Positions 7,582 to 14,806 of a DNA stretch of 15,440 nucleotides are shown here, piece by piece. Source of the DNA: JBBRLA01 sp038231615 (GTDB lineage: Bacteria > Myxococcota_A > Polyangia > Palsa-1104 > JAEUJZ01). Where the stretch lies: the NCBI GenBank assembly GCA_038231615.1, contig JBBRLA010000129.1:1-15440 (forward strand). The letters are read 5' to 3'. The position numbers were made by a program, and so were the translations under genes. How positions within the stretch are numbered: the stretch's first letter is position 1; each line of letters opens with the position of its first letter. The notes under the pieces were generated by a model, which did not search any database, was not told where the DNA came from, and saw only the letters and a program-made list of their open reading frames with translations.

Positions 7582-9878
7582 GCGGGCAGGTCCCCTCGCA
7601 GGCGTTCCTTCAGGCGGGTGTAGCGCAGAAGGTCCCCCTGCTCCGCCACGGCGCGACCCAGCGCGCGGCGGCTGCCGACAATGACCACCAATCGCTTGCC
7701 GCGGGTCACGGCGGTGTACAGAAGGTTTCGCCGCAACATCACATAGTGTTGCATCAGCAGCGGCATCACCACGGCGGGGTATTCGCTGCCCTGGCTCTTG
7801 TGGACGCTCATGGCGTAGGCCAGTTCGAGCTGGTCCAGGTCGTCGGTGTCGCACGCGACGTCGCGGTCGTCGAACTGGACGCGCATGGCGCCGTCGTCGG
7901 GTTGCACCTCGGTGATGACGCCGACGTCGCCGTTCCACACGTCGCGGTCGTAGTCGTTGCGGACCTGCATGACCTTGTCGCCGCGGCGAAAGGTGCGCCC
8001 GCGCCCGCGCAACTCGGGCGAGGCGGCGGCAGCGGGATTCAAGGCGGCCTGCAGGACGCGGTTCAGCTCCTCGGTGCCGGCCTCGCCGCGGTGCATGGGG
8101 GTCAGGACCTGCACGTCGCGCACGGGATCCAGGCCGAAGCGCTGTGGGATGCGCTCGGTGACCAGGCGCACCACCAGGTCGCGGGCCTGTGCCGGCTCCT
8201 CGGCCTCGATGAAGTAGAAGTCGCCGATGGCCTCCCCGCGAGGGGCGGAGATGGGCATTTCCCCGCGCAGGACGCGGTGGGCGTTGCGCACGATGCCGGA
8301 GCCCTCCGCCTGACGGAAGATCTCGCTGAGCCTGGCCACCGGGGCAACGCCGGAATCAATCAGATCCGCCAGCACGCGCCCCGGCCCGACAGAGGGGAGC
8401 TGGTCGACGTCGCCGACCAGGAGCAGGGTGGCCGAGGGTGGCACCGAGGCCACCAGGGCCCGCGCCAGGGACAGGTCGAGCATGGAAGCCTCATCGCACA
8501 CCAGGAGATCGGTCTCCAGCAGGCGATCGGGGCGGCGGCGGAAGCCCTCGTTGGGGGTCCATTCGAGCAGGCGGTGCACGGTGCTGGCCGGGCGGCCGGT
8601 GGCCTCGGAAAGGCGCTTGGCGGCGCGGCCGGTGGGGGCAACCAGGAGCACCCGGCGGGAAGCGGCCTCCCAGGCGCGGACCAGGGTGCGGATGATGGTG
8701 GTCTTGCCGGTGCCGGGGCCGCCGGTGATGACGCAGAGGGGGGATTCCTCGATCATCTGAAGGGCGAGGCGCTGGCCGTCGGAAAGGACCGCGGCGCCAG
8801 GGTTTGGCGGGGTCTGGCCGGCACCCAAGAGGGCGGGCACCTGGGGGCGCTCGGCGGTGCGCAGCTCGGCCAGGCGGCGGCACAGGGCGACCTCGGCGCG
8901 GTGCAACCGGGGGAGGAAAGCGTCAGTGCCCTCCAGGACCAGGGCCTGCTGGAGCCCGAGAGAATGGAGGGCGTCGCGCACCCTGGCCATCGGGGAAGTG
9001 AAGATCTCCTCCGGCCCCTCTGCCGACGGCGTCTCGGGCGGGACCGGGTCCGGCGGGGCGTCCAGGCGCAGCTCATCGCTGGCGCGCAGGCAGAGTTCCT
9101 CCTGGGGCAGGTAGCAGTGACCCGCGTCGCCGGCACTGTCGAGGGTGTAGATCAGCCCGGCCTCGATGCGCAGCGGAGAGGCGTGGTCGATGCCCATGCG
9201 ATGGGCGATGCGGTCGGCAATCTGGAAGCCGATGCCGGGTACGTCGCGGGCCAGGCGGTAGGGGTTCTCGCGGACGCGGACCATGGCCGCGTCGCCGTAG
9301 GTGCGGCGGATGCGGTTGGCGTAGGCGGCGGAGACGCCGTGGCCCTGAAGGAAGACCATGACCTCGCGCTCCTCGCGTCTGCCGTGGGCGTCTGCGGCGG
9401 CGCGGTTGGCGCGGCGCTTGCCCACGCCCTTGACCTGGCCGGCTTTCCATGTCTCGGTCTCCAGCACCTCGATGGCCTTGGTACCGAAGCTGGCCACCAG
9501 CCTGCGGGCGCACTCGGGCCCCAATCCCACCAGGGTGGCCAGGTAGCGTTCGACGCCCGCCGCGGTGTGCGGGATCTGGGGCACCGCCTGCGTGGCGCGC
9601 AGGCGCCGGCCATACTGGGGATGCGTCTCCCAACGACCGAGGATGCGCAGGATCTCGCCCTCGACGCACTGCCCGAGAGATCCAATGACGATGATCGGCA
9701 GGGCGCCGCCGGGCACCTCCAGTCGCAGCACGGCGAAATCGCCGTCGGTGGAGGTGAACACCACCCGTTGGACCACGCCCTCGACGGTGACTTCCTCGAC
9801 CGCGGCGCCGCGGGCGGCATCCGGGACCAGGGCGAACGTGGCGGGCGGGTTTGGGTCCGGCACAGGCACGGTATGCAC
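7578..9878 (-). CDS. recD2: RecD2-type (RecD/TraA family) SF1B DNA helicase
   Basis: The 766-residue product is a 5'-3' SF1B helicase of the RecD2 (YrrC) group, acting in DNA repair without RecBC. The N-terminal domain (about 30-100) begins VEGVVQRVVFTSTDGDFAV. Two helix-hairpin-helix-like segments follow (LVGLGPECARRL and VKGVGKRRA, 116-157), then the conserved ENPYRLARDVPGIGFQIAD block (204-222). Helicase motifs are Walker A GGPGTGKT (386-393), APTGRAAKRL (414-423), Walker B CDEAS (461-465), GDVDQLPSVGPG (489-500), FRQ (521-523), VHKSQGSEY (692-700) and LLYTAVTRGK (719-728). The length matches the family (roughly 700-800). Start is GTG 9878; a GTG at 9869 is nearly as good. It lies 77 bases after the M15 gene on the same strand and converges on the response regulator, with overlapping stop codons. 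Confidence 0.95.
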   Translation of the reverse strand: MHTVPVPDPNPPATFALVPDAARGAAVEEVTVEGVVQRVVFTSTDGDFAVLRLEVPGGALPIIVIGSLGQCVEGEILRILGRWETHPQYGRRLRATQAVPQIPHTAAGVERYLATLVGLGPECARRLVASFGTKAIEVLETETWKAGQVKGVGKRRANRAAADAHGRREEREVMVFLQGHGVSAAYANRIRRTYGDAAMVRVRENPYRLARDVPGIGFQIADRIAHRMGIDHASPLRIEAGLIYTLDSAGDAGHCYLPQEELCLRASDELRLDAPPDPVPPETPSAEGPEEIFTSPMARVRDALHSLGLQQALVLEGTDAFLPRLHRAEVALCRRLAELRTAERPQVPALLGAGQTPPNPGAAVLSDGQRLALQMIEESPLCVITGGPGTGKTTIIRTLVRAWEAASRRVLLVAPTGRAAKRLSEATGRPASTVHRLLEWTPNEGFRRRPDRLLETDLLVCDEASMLDLSLARALVASVPPSATLLLVGDVDQLPSVGPGRVLADLIDSGVAPVARLSEIFRQAEGSGIVRNAHRVLRGEMPISAPRGEAIGDFYFIEAEEPAQARDLVVRLVTERIPQRFGLDPVRDVQVLTPMHRGEAGTEELNRVLQAALNPAAAASPELRGRGRTFRRGDKVMQVRNDYDRDVWNGDVGVITEVQPDDGAMRVQFDDRDVACDTDDLDQLELAYAMSVHKSQGSEYPAVVMPLLMQHYVMLRRNLLYTAVTRGKRLVVIVGSRRALGRAVAEQGDLLRYTRLKERLRGDLPA

Positions 9879-9897
9879 TCTAGCTGATGCGACGGAG

Positions 9898-9921
9898 GGC
9901 TGCCAGCGGCAGCCAGCGGCA
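9898..9921. repeat. Perfect tandem 10-base repeat and 7-bp hairpin before recD2
   Basis: GCCAGCGGCA occurs twice in direct succession (9902-9911, 9912-9921). Overlapping it, GGCTGCC-AGC-GGCAGCC (9898-9914) forms a perfect 7-bp stem with a 3-base loop. It lies 20 bases upstream of the recD2 GTG on the coding-strand side. No U-tract follows in either direction, so it is not a standard intrinsic terminator. It could shape the recD2 leader, or be slippage-prone sequence without function. Confidence 0.35.
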
Positions 9922-9955
9922 AAAAGACGCCGCGGGCAGGGAATAAAAGAGAGGC

Positions 9956-10639
9956 TCAGGAGTTCGGGGACCGCTTGTGGGTCTTGGGGTGGCCCATGTC
10001 GCTGGAGCCCGGGGGGGCGTAGTCCACCCAGCGATAGCTCGGCTCGGGGCGGACATCCACGTGGATGAAGTGGCCGTGGGGGTAGATGCCGATGCCCATG
10101 CCGCCGGTGTCGAGCTGCTCGGCGTACTGCTTCAGCGCCTCGTCTGAGATGCCGGTGACCCGGATGTCGGAGGCGCTGCCGATGAAGTGGAAGCTGGTGG
10201 TGCGCTTCTGGTTGCGGAAGCCCGAGACCAGTTCCAGCGGCTTGCCGAAGTGATCATAGATATGGGACAGGACTTCGAACAAGTGAGGCTCGATGGCCTT
10301 CTCGGTGCTGGTCCGGCGACACCGCCAGAAGTGATTCAGTTCGTCCAGCGCGTCGTCGCTGTAGGAGCCGTCGGCGTTGTAGATGTTCACCGAGACGTGG
10401 GCCGAGGAATCGTTGACCGAGATCATCTCCAGGCGACCCGAAGGCCGGGGGAGAGGCTGGCTGCGGAGCCGGGTCTCGGGCACCTGAAACCCCGAAAAGA
10501 CCGGATGACGAGCTTTCTTCCTCTTGGCGGCCTTCTTGATGCCGCCGTTGTCCTTCTGCGGCGCTTCGGCCATGGCGACCGAAGACGCGGCCAGACAGGC
10601 GGAAAGGATCACAGCGGTCCATGTACTGATCAATTTCAC
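9956..10639 (-). CDS. Exported DUF882 / M15-family (YcbK-like) peptidase
   Basis: The 227-residue product has a signal peptide (MKLISTWTAVILSACLAASSVAMA, cut near 24) and then a basic linker (34-44). The M15_2/DUF882 domain spans about 80-197. Its zinc ligands are His151 and Asp158 in SFHFIGSASD and His193 in GHFIHVD, the arrangement of D-Ala-D-Ala-type metallopeptidases that act on peptidoglycan peptides in the periplasm. SGFRNQKR (139-146) is another family block. Bacterial M15_2 proteins may be carboxypeptidases or endopeptidases, and which this is cannot be told from sequence. Start is GTG 10639, with GGAGGCAAGGG just upstream. A strong candidate promoter (10775-10804) gives a leader of about 128 bases carrying a boxA-like element. 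Confidence 0.88.
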   Translation of the reverse strand: MKLISTWTAVILSACLAASSVAMAEAPQKDNGGIKKAAKRKKARHPVFSGFQVPETRLRSQPLPRPSGRLEMISVNDSSAHVSVNIYNADGSYSDDALDELNHFWRCRRTSTEKAIEPHLFEVLSHIYDHFGKPLELVSGFRNQKRTTSFHFIGSASDIRVTGISDEALKQYAEQLDTGGMGIGIYPHGHFIHVDVRPEPSYRWVDYAPPGSSDMGHPKTHKRSPNS

Positions 10640-10753
10640 AGGCCCTTGCCTCCGCTCACTGGTGAATGGTCGTTCGCGGGTGCCGCCACTCGGATAGGCC
10701 GATCGTCAGGCGTAGCACGCACGAGTTGTTTTCCAAATCCCCCTTCAACCAAC

Positions 10754-10765
10754 TTTCAAAGAACA
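10754..10765 (-). promoter_or_regulatory. boxA-like element in the M15 gene leader
   Basis: On the minus strand the leader reads TGTTCTTTGAAA, matching the boxA core (TGYTCTTTGAAA) familiar from rRNA operon leaders and spacers, where NusB and NusE bind to resist termination. It begins a few bases after the predicted transcript start. No rRNA gene is in the window. A chance match of 12 bases in a locally A/T-rich leader is possible. Confidence 0.3.
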
Positions 10766-10774
10766 CGCTTGATC

Positions 10775-10804
10775 AAGGTAGCTGGCGAGAGTGAAAGGGG
10801 TCAA
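10775..10804 (-). promoter_or_regulatory. Candidate sigma70-type promoter of the M15 peptidase gene
   Basis: On the minus strand, TTGACC (10799-10804, five of six to consensus) and TACCTT (10775-10780) are 18 bases apart. Predicted start is near 10768. It is one of the best promoter matches in the window and sits in a gene-free stretch oriented toward the peptidase gene. Confidence 0.5.
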
Positions 10805-10807
10805 GCA

Positions 10808-10917
10808 AAAATCACCATACGTGCGCAGATATCGCGCGTTTTTTGCGCAGGTGTGACATTCGTGCACACCCGCGTTTTTCCTGATCCTTTCGTTTTAGGT
10901 TGGCTTTTGGTGATTTT
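10808..10917. repeat. AT-rich intergenic island bounded by a 9-base inverted repeat
   Basis: AAAATCACC (10808-10816) and its exact reverse complement GGTGATTTT (10909-10917) bracket a patch richer in A/T than the flanking genes. Inside are two TGCGCA words (10822-10827, 10844-10849), the palindrome GATATC, and a GTGTG-N9-CACAC dyad (10851-10869). The full gene-free stretch 10640-10951 holds this island, the M15 promoter and its leader. I see no ORF or RNA gene in it. Confidence 0.35.
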
Positions 10918-10951
10918 GATCGTCGCTGCCGGTCAAACACCACCCGGAAGG

Positions 10952-11401
10952 CTACCCTGAAGCCTGAACAACTGGCAAGTGCACCAGTTCGATGCCGAGC
11001 TGACCCGCCACGTCGAAAATCCGCGTGTCGCGGTAAAACTCGCCGTAGATGACGCGGCGCAGGCCGGCGTTGGCGATGCACTTGAAGCAGGACCAGCACG
11101 GCGAGGCGGTCACGTAGACACTGGCCTGGTCGATCATCACGCCGTTCTTGGCGGCCTGGAGGATGGCGTTTTGCTCGGCGTGTATCGTTGCTACACAGTG
11201 GTCGTTCTCGATCATGTGGCCGATCTCGGCGCAGTGGGCCAGGCCGCGGATCGAGCCGTTGTAGCCGGTGGACAGGATGGTCTTGTCGCGGACGATCACG
11301 GACCCCACCTGCTTGCGGTCACAGGTCGAGCGCGAGGCCACCACGCGGGCGATATTCATGAAGTATTCGTCCCAGGATGCACGTTCCATGGGGTAGATCA
11401 T
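10952..11401 (-). CDS. dCMP deaminase (ComEB-like cytidine/deoxycytidylate deaminase)
   Basis: The 149-residue product is a zinc-dependent deaminase converting dCMP to dUMP for thymidylate synthesis, in the cytoplasm. It shows the HxE signature IHAEQNAI (His74, Glu76 as proton shuttle) and PCWSC (Cys102, Cys105) as zinc ligands. The family blocks CDRKQVGSVIV, ILSTGYNGSIRGLAHC and RVIYGEFY are all present and in order, so the assignment to the dCMP rather than CMP or tRNA deaminase branch is firm. Length is normal for the family. ATG 11401 is taken as start; ATG 11389 is also possible, and neither has a strong ribosome binding site. It appears to be a single-gene unit with a candidate promoter at 11437-11465, divergent from the 11622 gene. 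Confidence 0.92.
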   Translation of the reverse strand: MIYPMERASWDEYFMNIARVVASRSTCDRKQVGSVIVRDKTILSTGYNGSIRGLAHCAEIGHMIENDHCVATIHAEQNAILQAAKNGVMIDQASVYVTASPCWSCFKCIANAGLRRVIYGEFYRDTRIFDVAGQLGIELVHLPVVQASG

Positions 11402-11436
11402 TGCCCGGAAGCGGCGAAAAAGGGAAGCCGCTGAGG

Positions 11437-11465
11437 GTTATACCGCGAAGTACCGCAGTGCAAAA
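11437..11465 (-). promoter_or_regulatory. Candidate promoter of the dCMP deaminase gene
   Basis: On the minus strand, TATAAC (11437-11442, five of six to consensus) is preceded by TTTTGC at 17 bases (11460-11465) or TTGCAC at 15. The -10 is good and the -35 is weak. Predicted leader is about 30 bases. Confidence 0.4.
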
Positions 11466-11473
11466 CATGTATG

Positions 11474-11501
11474 TTGTGCCCGCCGCGCCAATCGGTATCC
11501 T
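11474..11501 (+). promoter_or_regulatory. Weak candidate promoter for the 11622 gene cluster
   Basis: TTGTGC (11474-11479) and TATCCT (11496-11501) are 16 bases apart and point toward the ATG at 11622. It lies next to the divergent dCMP deaminase promoter. Both hexamers match at only four positions or so. Confidence 0.25.
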
Positions 11502-11560
11502 CTATCGTCGCCAGTGGGTGTGATCGTCGCATGCGCCTCGGGCCCGGTTGGGCCCCCGGG

Positions 11561-11580
11561 GGGTCGCGCCGGGTCGCGCC
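11561..11580. repeat. Perfect tandem 10-base repeat GGGTCGCGCC
   Basis: GGGTCGCGCC occurs twice head to tail in the leader of the 11622 gene, directly after a GGGCCC-rich stretch (11540-11560) that can fold on itself. It may be a slippage site or a structured part of the 5' leader; nothing in the sequence assigns a function. Confidence 0.35.
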
Positions 11581-11621
11581 CGCCCACTGGCTGATGACGT
11601 TTCACCACCCAAGGAGCCCGA

Positions 11622-12542
11622 ATGGATCAGCCGATCGCGACGGTCCACAGCCATCTTTTCCTTCAACCTCTGGTAAAACCCGAGCCTGGCCACCCTCAGA
11701 CCCGGCCCCCGCTGCCCGAGGAACCCCTGTACCTGGCGGCCCTGGCCCGGCAAGGATCGGCCGACGCCCACGAAGCCCTGGTAACGTGCTGCAAACAGGG
11801 GCCGCCGGCCCGCCGCGTTGCCGCCTTGCGCCTGCTTCCGGCGCTGGTGCCCTTCCAGCCGGTGTGGCGGATCCTGGATCAGGCGGGCCACCCGTCGGAG
11901 CCGGCAGTGGTGCAAAAGGCCGTCTCGCAGGTGCGGGCCCTGATCGGCGATCCCCGGGACTGCGAGCCGATCTACCGGTCGGTGCAGCAGTCGCTGGTCA
12001 GCGCCTTCGTCCTGTCCGAGCGCAACCGCCTGCGACGGCGGCCAAAGGGGCGGCGGCCGCTTTTCCATCCGCCGGGCTCCCCCCTTTCGCGGGGGCTAGG
12101 GGCCTATCTTCGCGACGCCAGGTCGGTGACCCAAGGCTTCTACGACTACCGTTTCGAGTGCGCCGATGGCTGCGTCGGCGACCCGCAGCAGCGCCACGTC
12201 GAGGAGTTCATGCTGGAGTACGCGCCCCGGCGCCTCTTGCTTCACCCGGAGGCACGGCGACATACGCCGGAGCTGATGTCCCGTCACTTCGGGTGGCTGG
12301 GCGCGGTCGGCAGGCTGCTGCCGCAAGCGGTGGAGACGCTCTGCCACTCGGCCTTCGCGCTTTCGCGGCGCTATCTTTCTGCCGCCAGCGAGCCGCAGCC
12401 GGGTTCTGCCCGGGCGATGCTGCGGGCCGCTCAGCGGGCCGGGGTGCCGCTTACCGATGTCCGGGCGCTGTACCGCCATGTCACCCTGCAAAGCCTGGAT
12501 ATCCACGACGAATTCGCCCCGGTCTGGCAGGAAGATGCCTGA
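11622..12542 (+). CDS. Hypothetical protein, possibly HEAT-like helical repeats
   Basis: I do not recognise a family for this 306-residue product. It has no signal peptide or membrane helix. Residues about 35-130 look like a few HEAT-type helical pairs (LYLAALARQGSADAHEALV, RRVAALRLLPAL, VVQKAVSQVRALIGD). A basic patch follows (RNRLRRRPKGRR, 134-145). The C-terminal half (about 155-300) is Arg- and Leu-rich, predicted mostly helical, and includes FECADGC (178-184) and several histidines. Codons are strongly G/C-ending and AGGAG lies 7 bases before ATG 11622, so it is surely a real gene. It starts a plus-strand cluster: the zinc-ribbon-like gene begins 63 bases after it and the kinase-like gene 17 bases after that. 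A scaffold or adaptor role is only a guess from the helical look. Confidence 0.75.
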   Translation: MDQPIATVHSHLFLQPLVKPEPGHPQTRPPLPEEPLYLAALARQGSADAHEALVTCCKQGPPARRVAALRLLPALVPFQPVWRILDQAGHPSEPAVVQKAVSQVRALIGDPRDCEPIYRSVQQSLVSAFVLSERNRLRRRPKGRRPLFHPPGSPLSRGLGAYLRDARSVTQGFYDYRFECADGCVGDPQQRHVEEFMLEYAPRRLLLHPEARRHTPELMSRHFGWLGAVGRLLPQAVETLCHSAFALSRRYLSAASEPQPGSARAMLRAAQRAGVPLTDVRALYRHVTLQSLDIHDEFAPVWQEDA

Positions 12543-12605
12543 CATCGACGTGAGCCGGGCCTGACGGGCGCTTCGGGCAGTCCATGCTATCTTTAAAAAT
12601 AGAAG

Positions 12606-12977
12606 ATGAGCAAGACCTACAAATGCCCCGCCTGCCAGAACGAAGTCGACCAGGCCGCGACCGTGTGCAGCAATGCAGCGTGCCGCGGCAGCCTGGCATT
12701 CTGCTCCCACTGCCGCGACATCACCACCTACGTACTGGCCGAGGAGCGCAAGGGCCGCTTGGTGCGCGACACCTTCCGCTGCGATCGCTGCCAGGGGCTG
12801 GGGGTCAAGTGCTTCACCTGGCTCAGCGGCGGCTACTGCAACGGGCTGGCGCGCGCCGGCACCAAGGTCGACCGGCCGCTCTGCTCCACCTGCGCCGGTC
12901 GTTTTGGCGAGATGACCCGATCCGTCATCAGTTGGACCCTGATTGGCGCGGTGGGTGGGCTGATCAAGAAGAAATAG
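12606..12977 (+). CDS. Small cysteine-rich, zinc-ribbon-like protein
   Basis: The 123-residue product has twelve cysteines at 7, 10, 21, 26, 33, 36, 59, 62, 69, 78, 93 and 96, mostly as CxxC knuckles (CPAC, CSHC, CDRC, CSTC). It could bind two or three zinc ions. The first pair with C21/C26 resembles a zinc ribbon of the double-zinc-ribbon type. Residues 106-120 (SVISWTLIGAVGGLI) are hydrophobic and are followed by KKK at the C-terminus, which may be a short membrane-touching tail. I recognise no specific family. The ATG at 12606 has only a weak AGAAG upstream, and the start is fixed by the MSKTYKCPAC reading. It lies between the HEAT-like and kinase-like genes and is probably co-transcribed with them. 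Confidence 0.75.
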   Translation: MSKTYKCPACQNEVDQAATVCSNAACRGSLAFCSHCRDITTYVLAEERKGRLVRDTFRCDRCQGLGVKCFTWLSGGYCNGLARAGTKVDRPLCSTCAGRFGEMTRSVISWTLIGAVGGLIKKK

Positions 12978-12994
12978 TGGTAAAAGCCTAAAGA

Positions 12995-14074
12995 ATGACC
13001 ACGCTCCGCACCCCGCTGGAGGTTGAGGAGACCCGCGAACTCTTGCGCGGCTACGGCCTCAAACTGCACTCGCTGGCGCCCCTGTCCAAGGGCACCATCA
13101 ACTCCAACTACCGCGCCCAGACCGACGCCGGGCCCCTCTTCCTGCGGGTCAACGAGGGCAAGACCGACCATGAGGTGCGCTTCGAGGCGGACCTCATCTG
13201 GCACCTGACCAGCCACGGGGTGCATACCCCGGCAGTGTGGCGCACACAGCGCGGCCAGCCCTTTGTGCGCCTGCCGGGGCCGGACGGTGGCGTCGGCAAG
13301 CAGCTCATGCTCATGAGCTGGGTGGAGGGGGACGAACTGACCGATGACCAGATCGGGGAGCGCGAGGCGGCGTCGGTGGGCGCGGCGCTGGCCGGCCTGC
13401 ACCTGGCCGCGCTAGGCTTCCCCGGGCGGCGTATTGGGACTTATACCCTCTCGCACATCGAGGCCCGGGTGCAGCGCCTGCACCACGAGCCGCGCATCCC
13501 CGACGGAATCGTCGAATATTTACAGCGCGAGGTCCTGCGCCAGAAGGCCACCCGGACCCGGGACCTGCCCGCGGGCATCGGCCACAACGACCTGTTCCCC
13601 GACAACCTGCTCTTCACCCGCAAGAGGCGGCAGCGCGAGGTCGCCTGGATCCTCGATCTGGAGCAGGCAGCGGTGCTGCCCTACGCTTATGATCTGGCGG
13701 TGGCCCTGCTGGCTTTCTGCGCCCCCCTGCCGAATCCTGTGGGGCCTGCGGACCCGGAGCCCGCGACGCCCGGCTGTGGGGAGGCCGCCGTGAAGGAGAG
13801 CGGACGCGCGGGACCCCTCGCACTCGGGCCGGCGCGGGCCCTTTTGGCCGCCTATCAGGACACACGACCGCTTTCGCCGGTGGAGCGGCTGGCCCTTTAT
13901 GAAGAGGCGCGCTTCGCCGCGCTGCGCTTCACCGTCACCAGGCTCACCGACGTGCACCTGGCGGGCCCCCCGGGGCACGCTACTGCCCACACCAAGGACT
14001 TTCGCGACTTCCTGCGCCGCCTTGAAAGCCTCGATGCCCTGGGGGCCGCCGCCTTCAACCAGGCCCTATGCTGA
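12995..14074 (+). CDS. APH-fold phosphotransferase, homoserine kinase II-like
   Basis: The 359-residue product has the aminoglycoside-phosphotransferase/homoserine-kinase (ThrB2) fold. The N-lobe carries LSKGTINSNYRA (30-41) and the LFLRV strand (48-52). The catalytic loop is GIGHNDLFPDNLLF (194-207) with His197, Asp199 and Asn204. The metal-binding Asp221 lies in WILDLEQA, followed by PYAYDLAVALLAF. DLFPDN and YDLA are typical of bacterial type-II homoserine kinases, which phosphorylate L-homoserine in threonine synthesis. Related choline and methylthioribose kinases share the fold, so the substrate is not certain. A Pro/Gly-rich insert (about 245-276) interrupts the C-lobe. No other threonine-pathway gene is near. 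It starts 17 bases after the zinc-ribbon-like gene. Confidence 0.82.
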   Translation: MTTLRTPLEVEETRELLRGYGLKLHSLAPLSKGTINSNYRAQTDAGPLFLRVNEGKTDHEVRFEADLIWHLTSHGVHTPAVWRTQRGQPFVRLPGPDGGVGKQLMLMSWVEGDELTDDQIGEREAASVGAALAGLHLAALGFPGRRIGTYTLSHIEARVQRLHHEPRIPDGIVEYLQREVLRQKATRTRDLPAGIGHNDLFPDNLLFTRKRRQREVAWILDLEQAAVLPYAYDLAVALLAFCAPLPNPVGPADPEPATPGCGEAAVKESGRAGPLALGPARALLAAYQDTRPLSPVERLALYEEARFAALRFTVTRLTDVHLAGPPGHATAHTKDFRDFLRRLESLDALGAAAFNQALC

Positions 14075-14088
14075 CCCGGCCCTGACGC

Positions 14089-14592
14089 TCAGAGCCCGGC
14101 CAGGAAGAGCCAGCGGCCATTGTCGTTCAGCAGTTCCAGCCGCTTGTCGCTCTGCTTGCGCTCCCAGCGATCGCCGATCTCGGTGACGATCTGGTAGCTG
14201 ATGTCGTAGCGGATGTCCACCGTCGCTCGGTTGCCGGACTGGGCAACCCCCCGATACTGGATGGCGTAGCGCATCGAGCGAATCGCCGGCAGCCGGGTGT
14301 TCAGCACCTGCCGCAGCCCCGCGTAGCCGTAGTCGTCCGAGCCGTTCAGCGTCCCCGAATCCTCGTAGTAGGTCGGGCTGGTCATGGACAGGATCTTGGC
14401 GCTGTCGCGCTGCTCCATCGCGATGCGATATTCCTCGACGCGATCGACGATGGCCTTGTTCTCCTTGGTGGCCGGGATGCGGGTCCCGGGCAGCGTGTAG
14501 ATCTCGGTGCAACCGCCCGAGAAGCCGGCGGCGAGGGTGAAGGCCAGCCAGAGGGTAAAAACCGGCAAGAGATGATTGTTGCGAACCGACAT
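14089..14592 (-). CDS. Small putative lipoprotein, possible NTF2-like domain
   Basis: The 167-residue product has a signal peptide (hydrophobic 8-24) ending SGGC with Cys28, a loose lipobox, so it is probably an envelope lipoprotein. The mature part (about 40-167) has the layout of NTF2/SnoaL-like domains: helices (NKAIVDRVEEYRIAMEQRD), YYEDSG and then several beta strands (MRYAIQYRGV, RATVDIRYDISYQIV), closing with a WLFLAGL strand. Function is unknown; such lipoproteins are often structural or binding proteins. ATG 14592 has a GAGGA about 12 bases upstream. It converges on the kinase-like gene with 14 bases between the stops. The 214-base gap to the divergent PilZ gene shows only a weak minus-strand TACACT -10 candidate. 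Confidence 0.75.
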   Translation of the reverse strand: MSVRNNHLLPVFTLWLAFTLAAGFSGGCTEIYTLPGTRIPATKENKAIVDRVEEYRIAMEQRDSAKILSMTSPTYYEDSGTLNGSDDYGYAGLRQVLNTRLPAIRSMRYAIQYRGVAQSGNRATVDIRYDISYQIVTEIGDRWERKQSDKRLELLNDNGRWLFLAGL

Positions 14593-14806
14593 GTCTGCGA
14601 TCTTTCCTCGGATTTCAGGAGGGGATGAACCGGGCCAGTGTATCTGACGCCCGACCCGAACAGAATATTCCTAACTTTCGCCTGTGCCGGCCGGGCCCAC
14701 AAGGACGGACCTGTGCCGCACGTGGTACGATTCCTACGCCAGGGACTGCCTGCTCATGCTCCGGCCACTGACCACGTTATCACACCCTTGGCGAGAAGAG
14801 GCCGCT

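Noticed and set aside
7281..9887. 868-codon plus-strand ORF opposite recD2
   Set aside because: It lies entirely antisense to a helicase with every motif intact. Its product is a Gly/Ala/His-rich shadow typical of high-GC codon bias.
10823..10844. GCGC-AGATATC-GCGC hairpin followed by six T, as a plus-strand terminator
   Set aside because: No plus-strand gene ends upstream, the stem is only 4 bp, and the region is better seen as part of the repeat-rich island.
10851..10869. GTGTG-N9-CACAC as a CRP site
   Set aside because: The TGTGA and TCACA-like halves are one base too far apart and the second half is GCACA, so I keep it only as a dyad.
10187..10960. 257-codon plus-strand ORF across the M15 gene and the intergenic region
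   Set aside because: It runs antisense to the peptidase domain and then through A/T-rich non-coding sequence, with no sign of protein-like composition.
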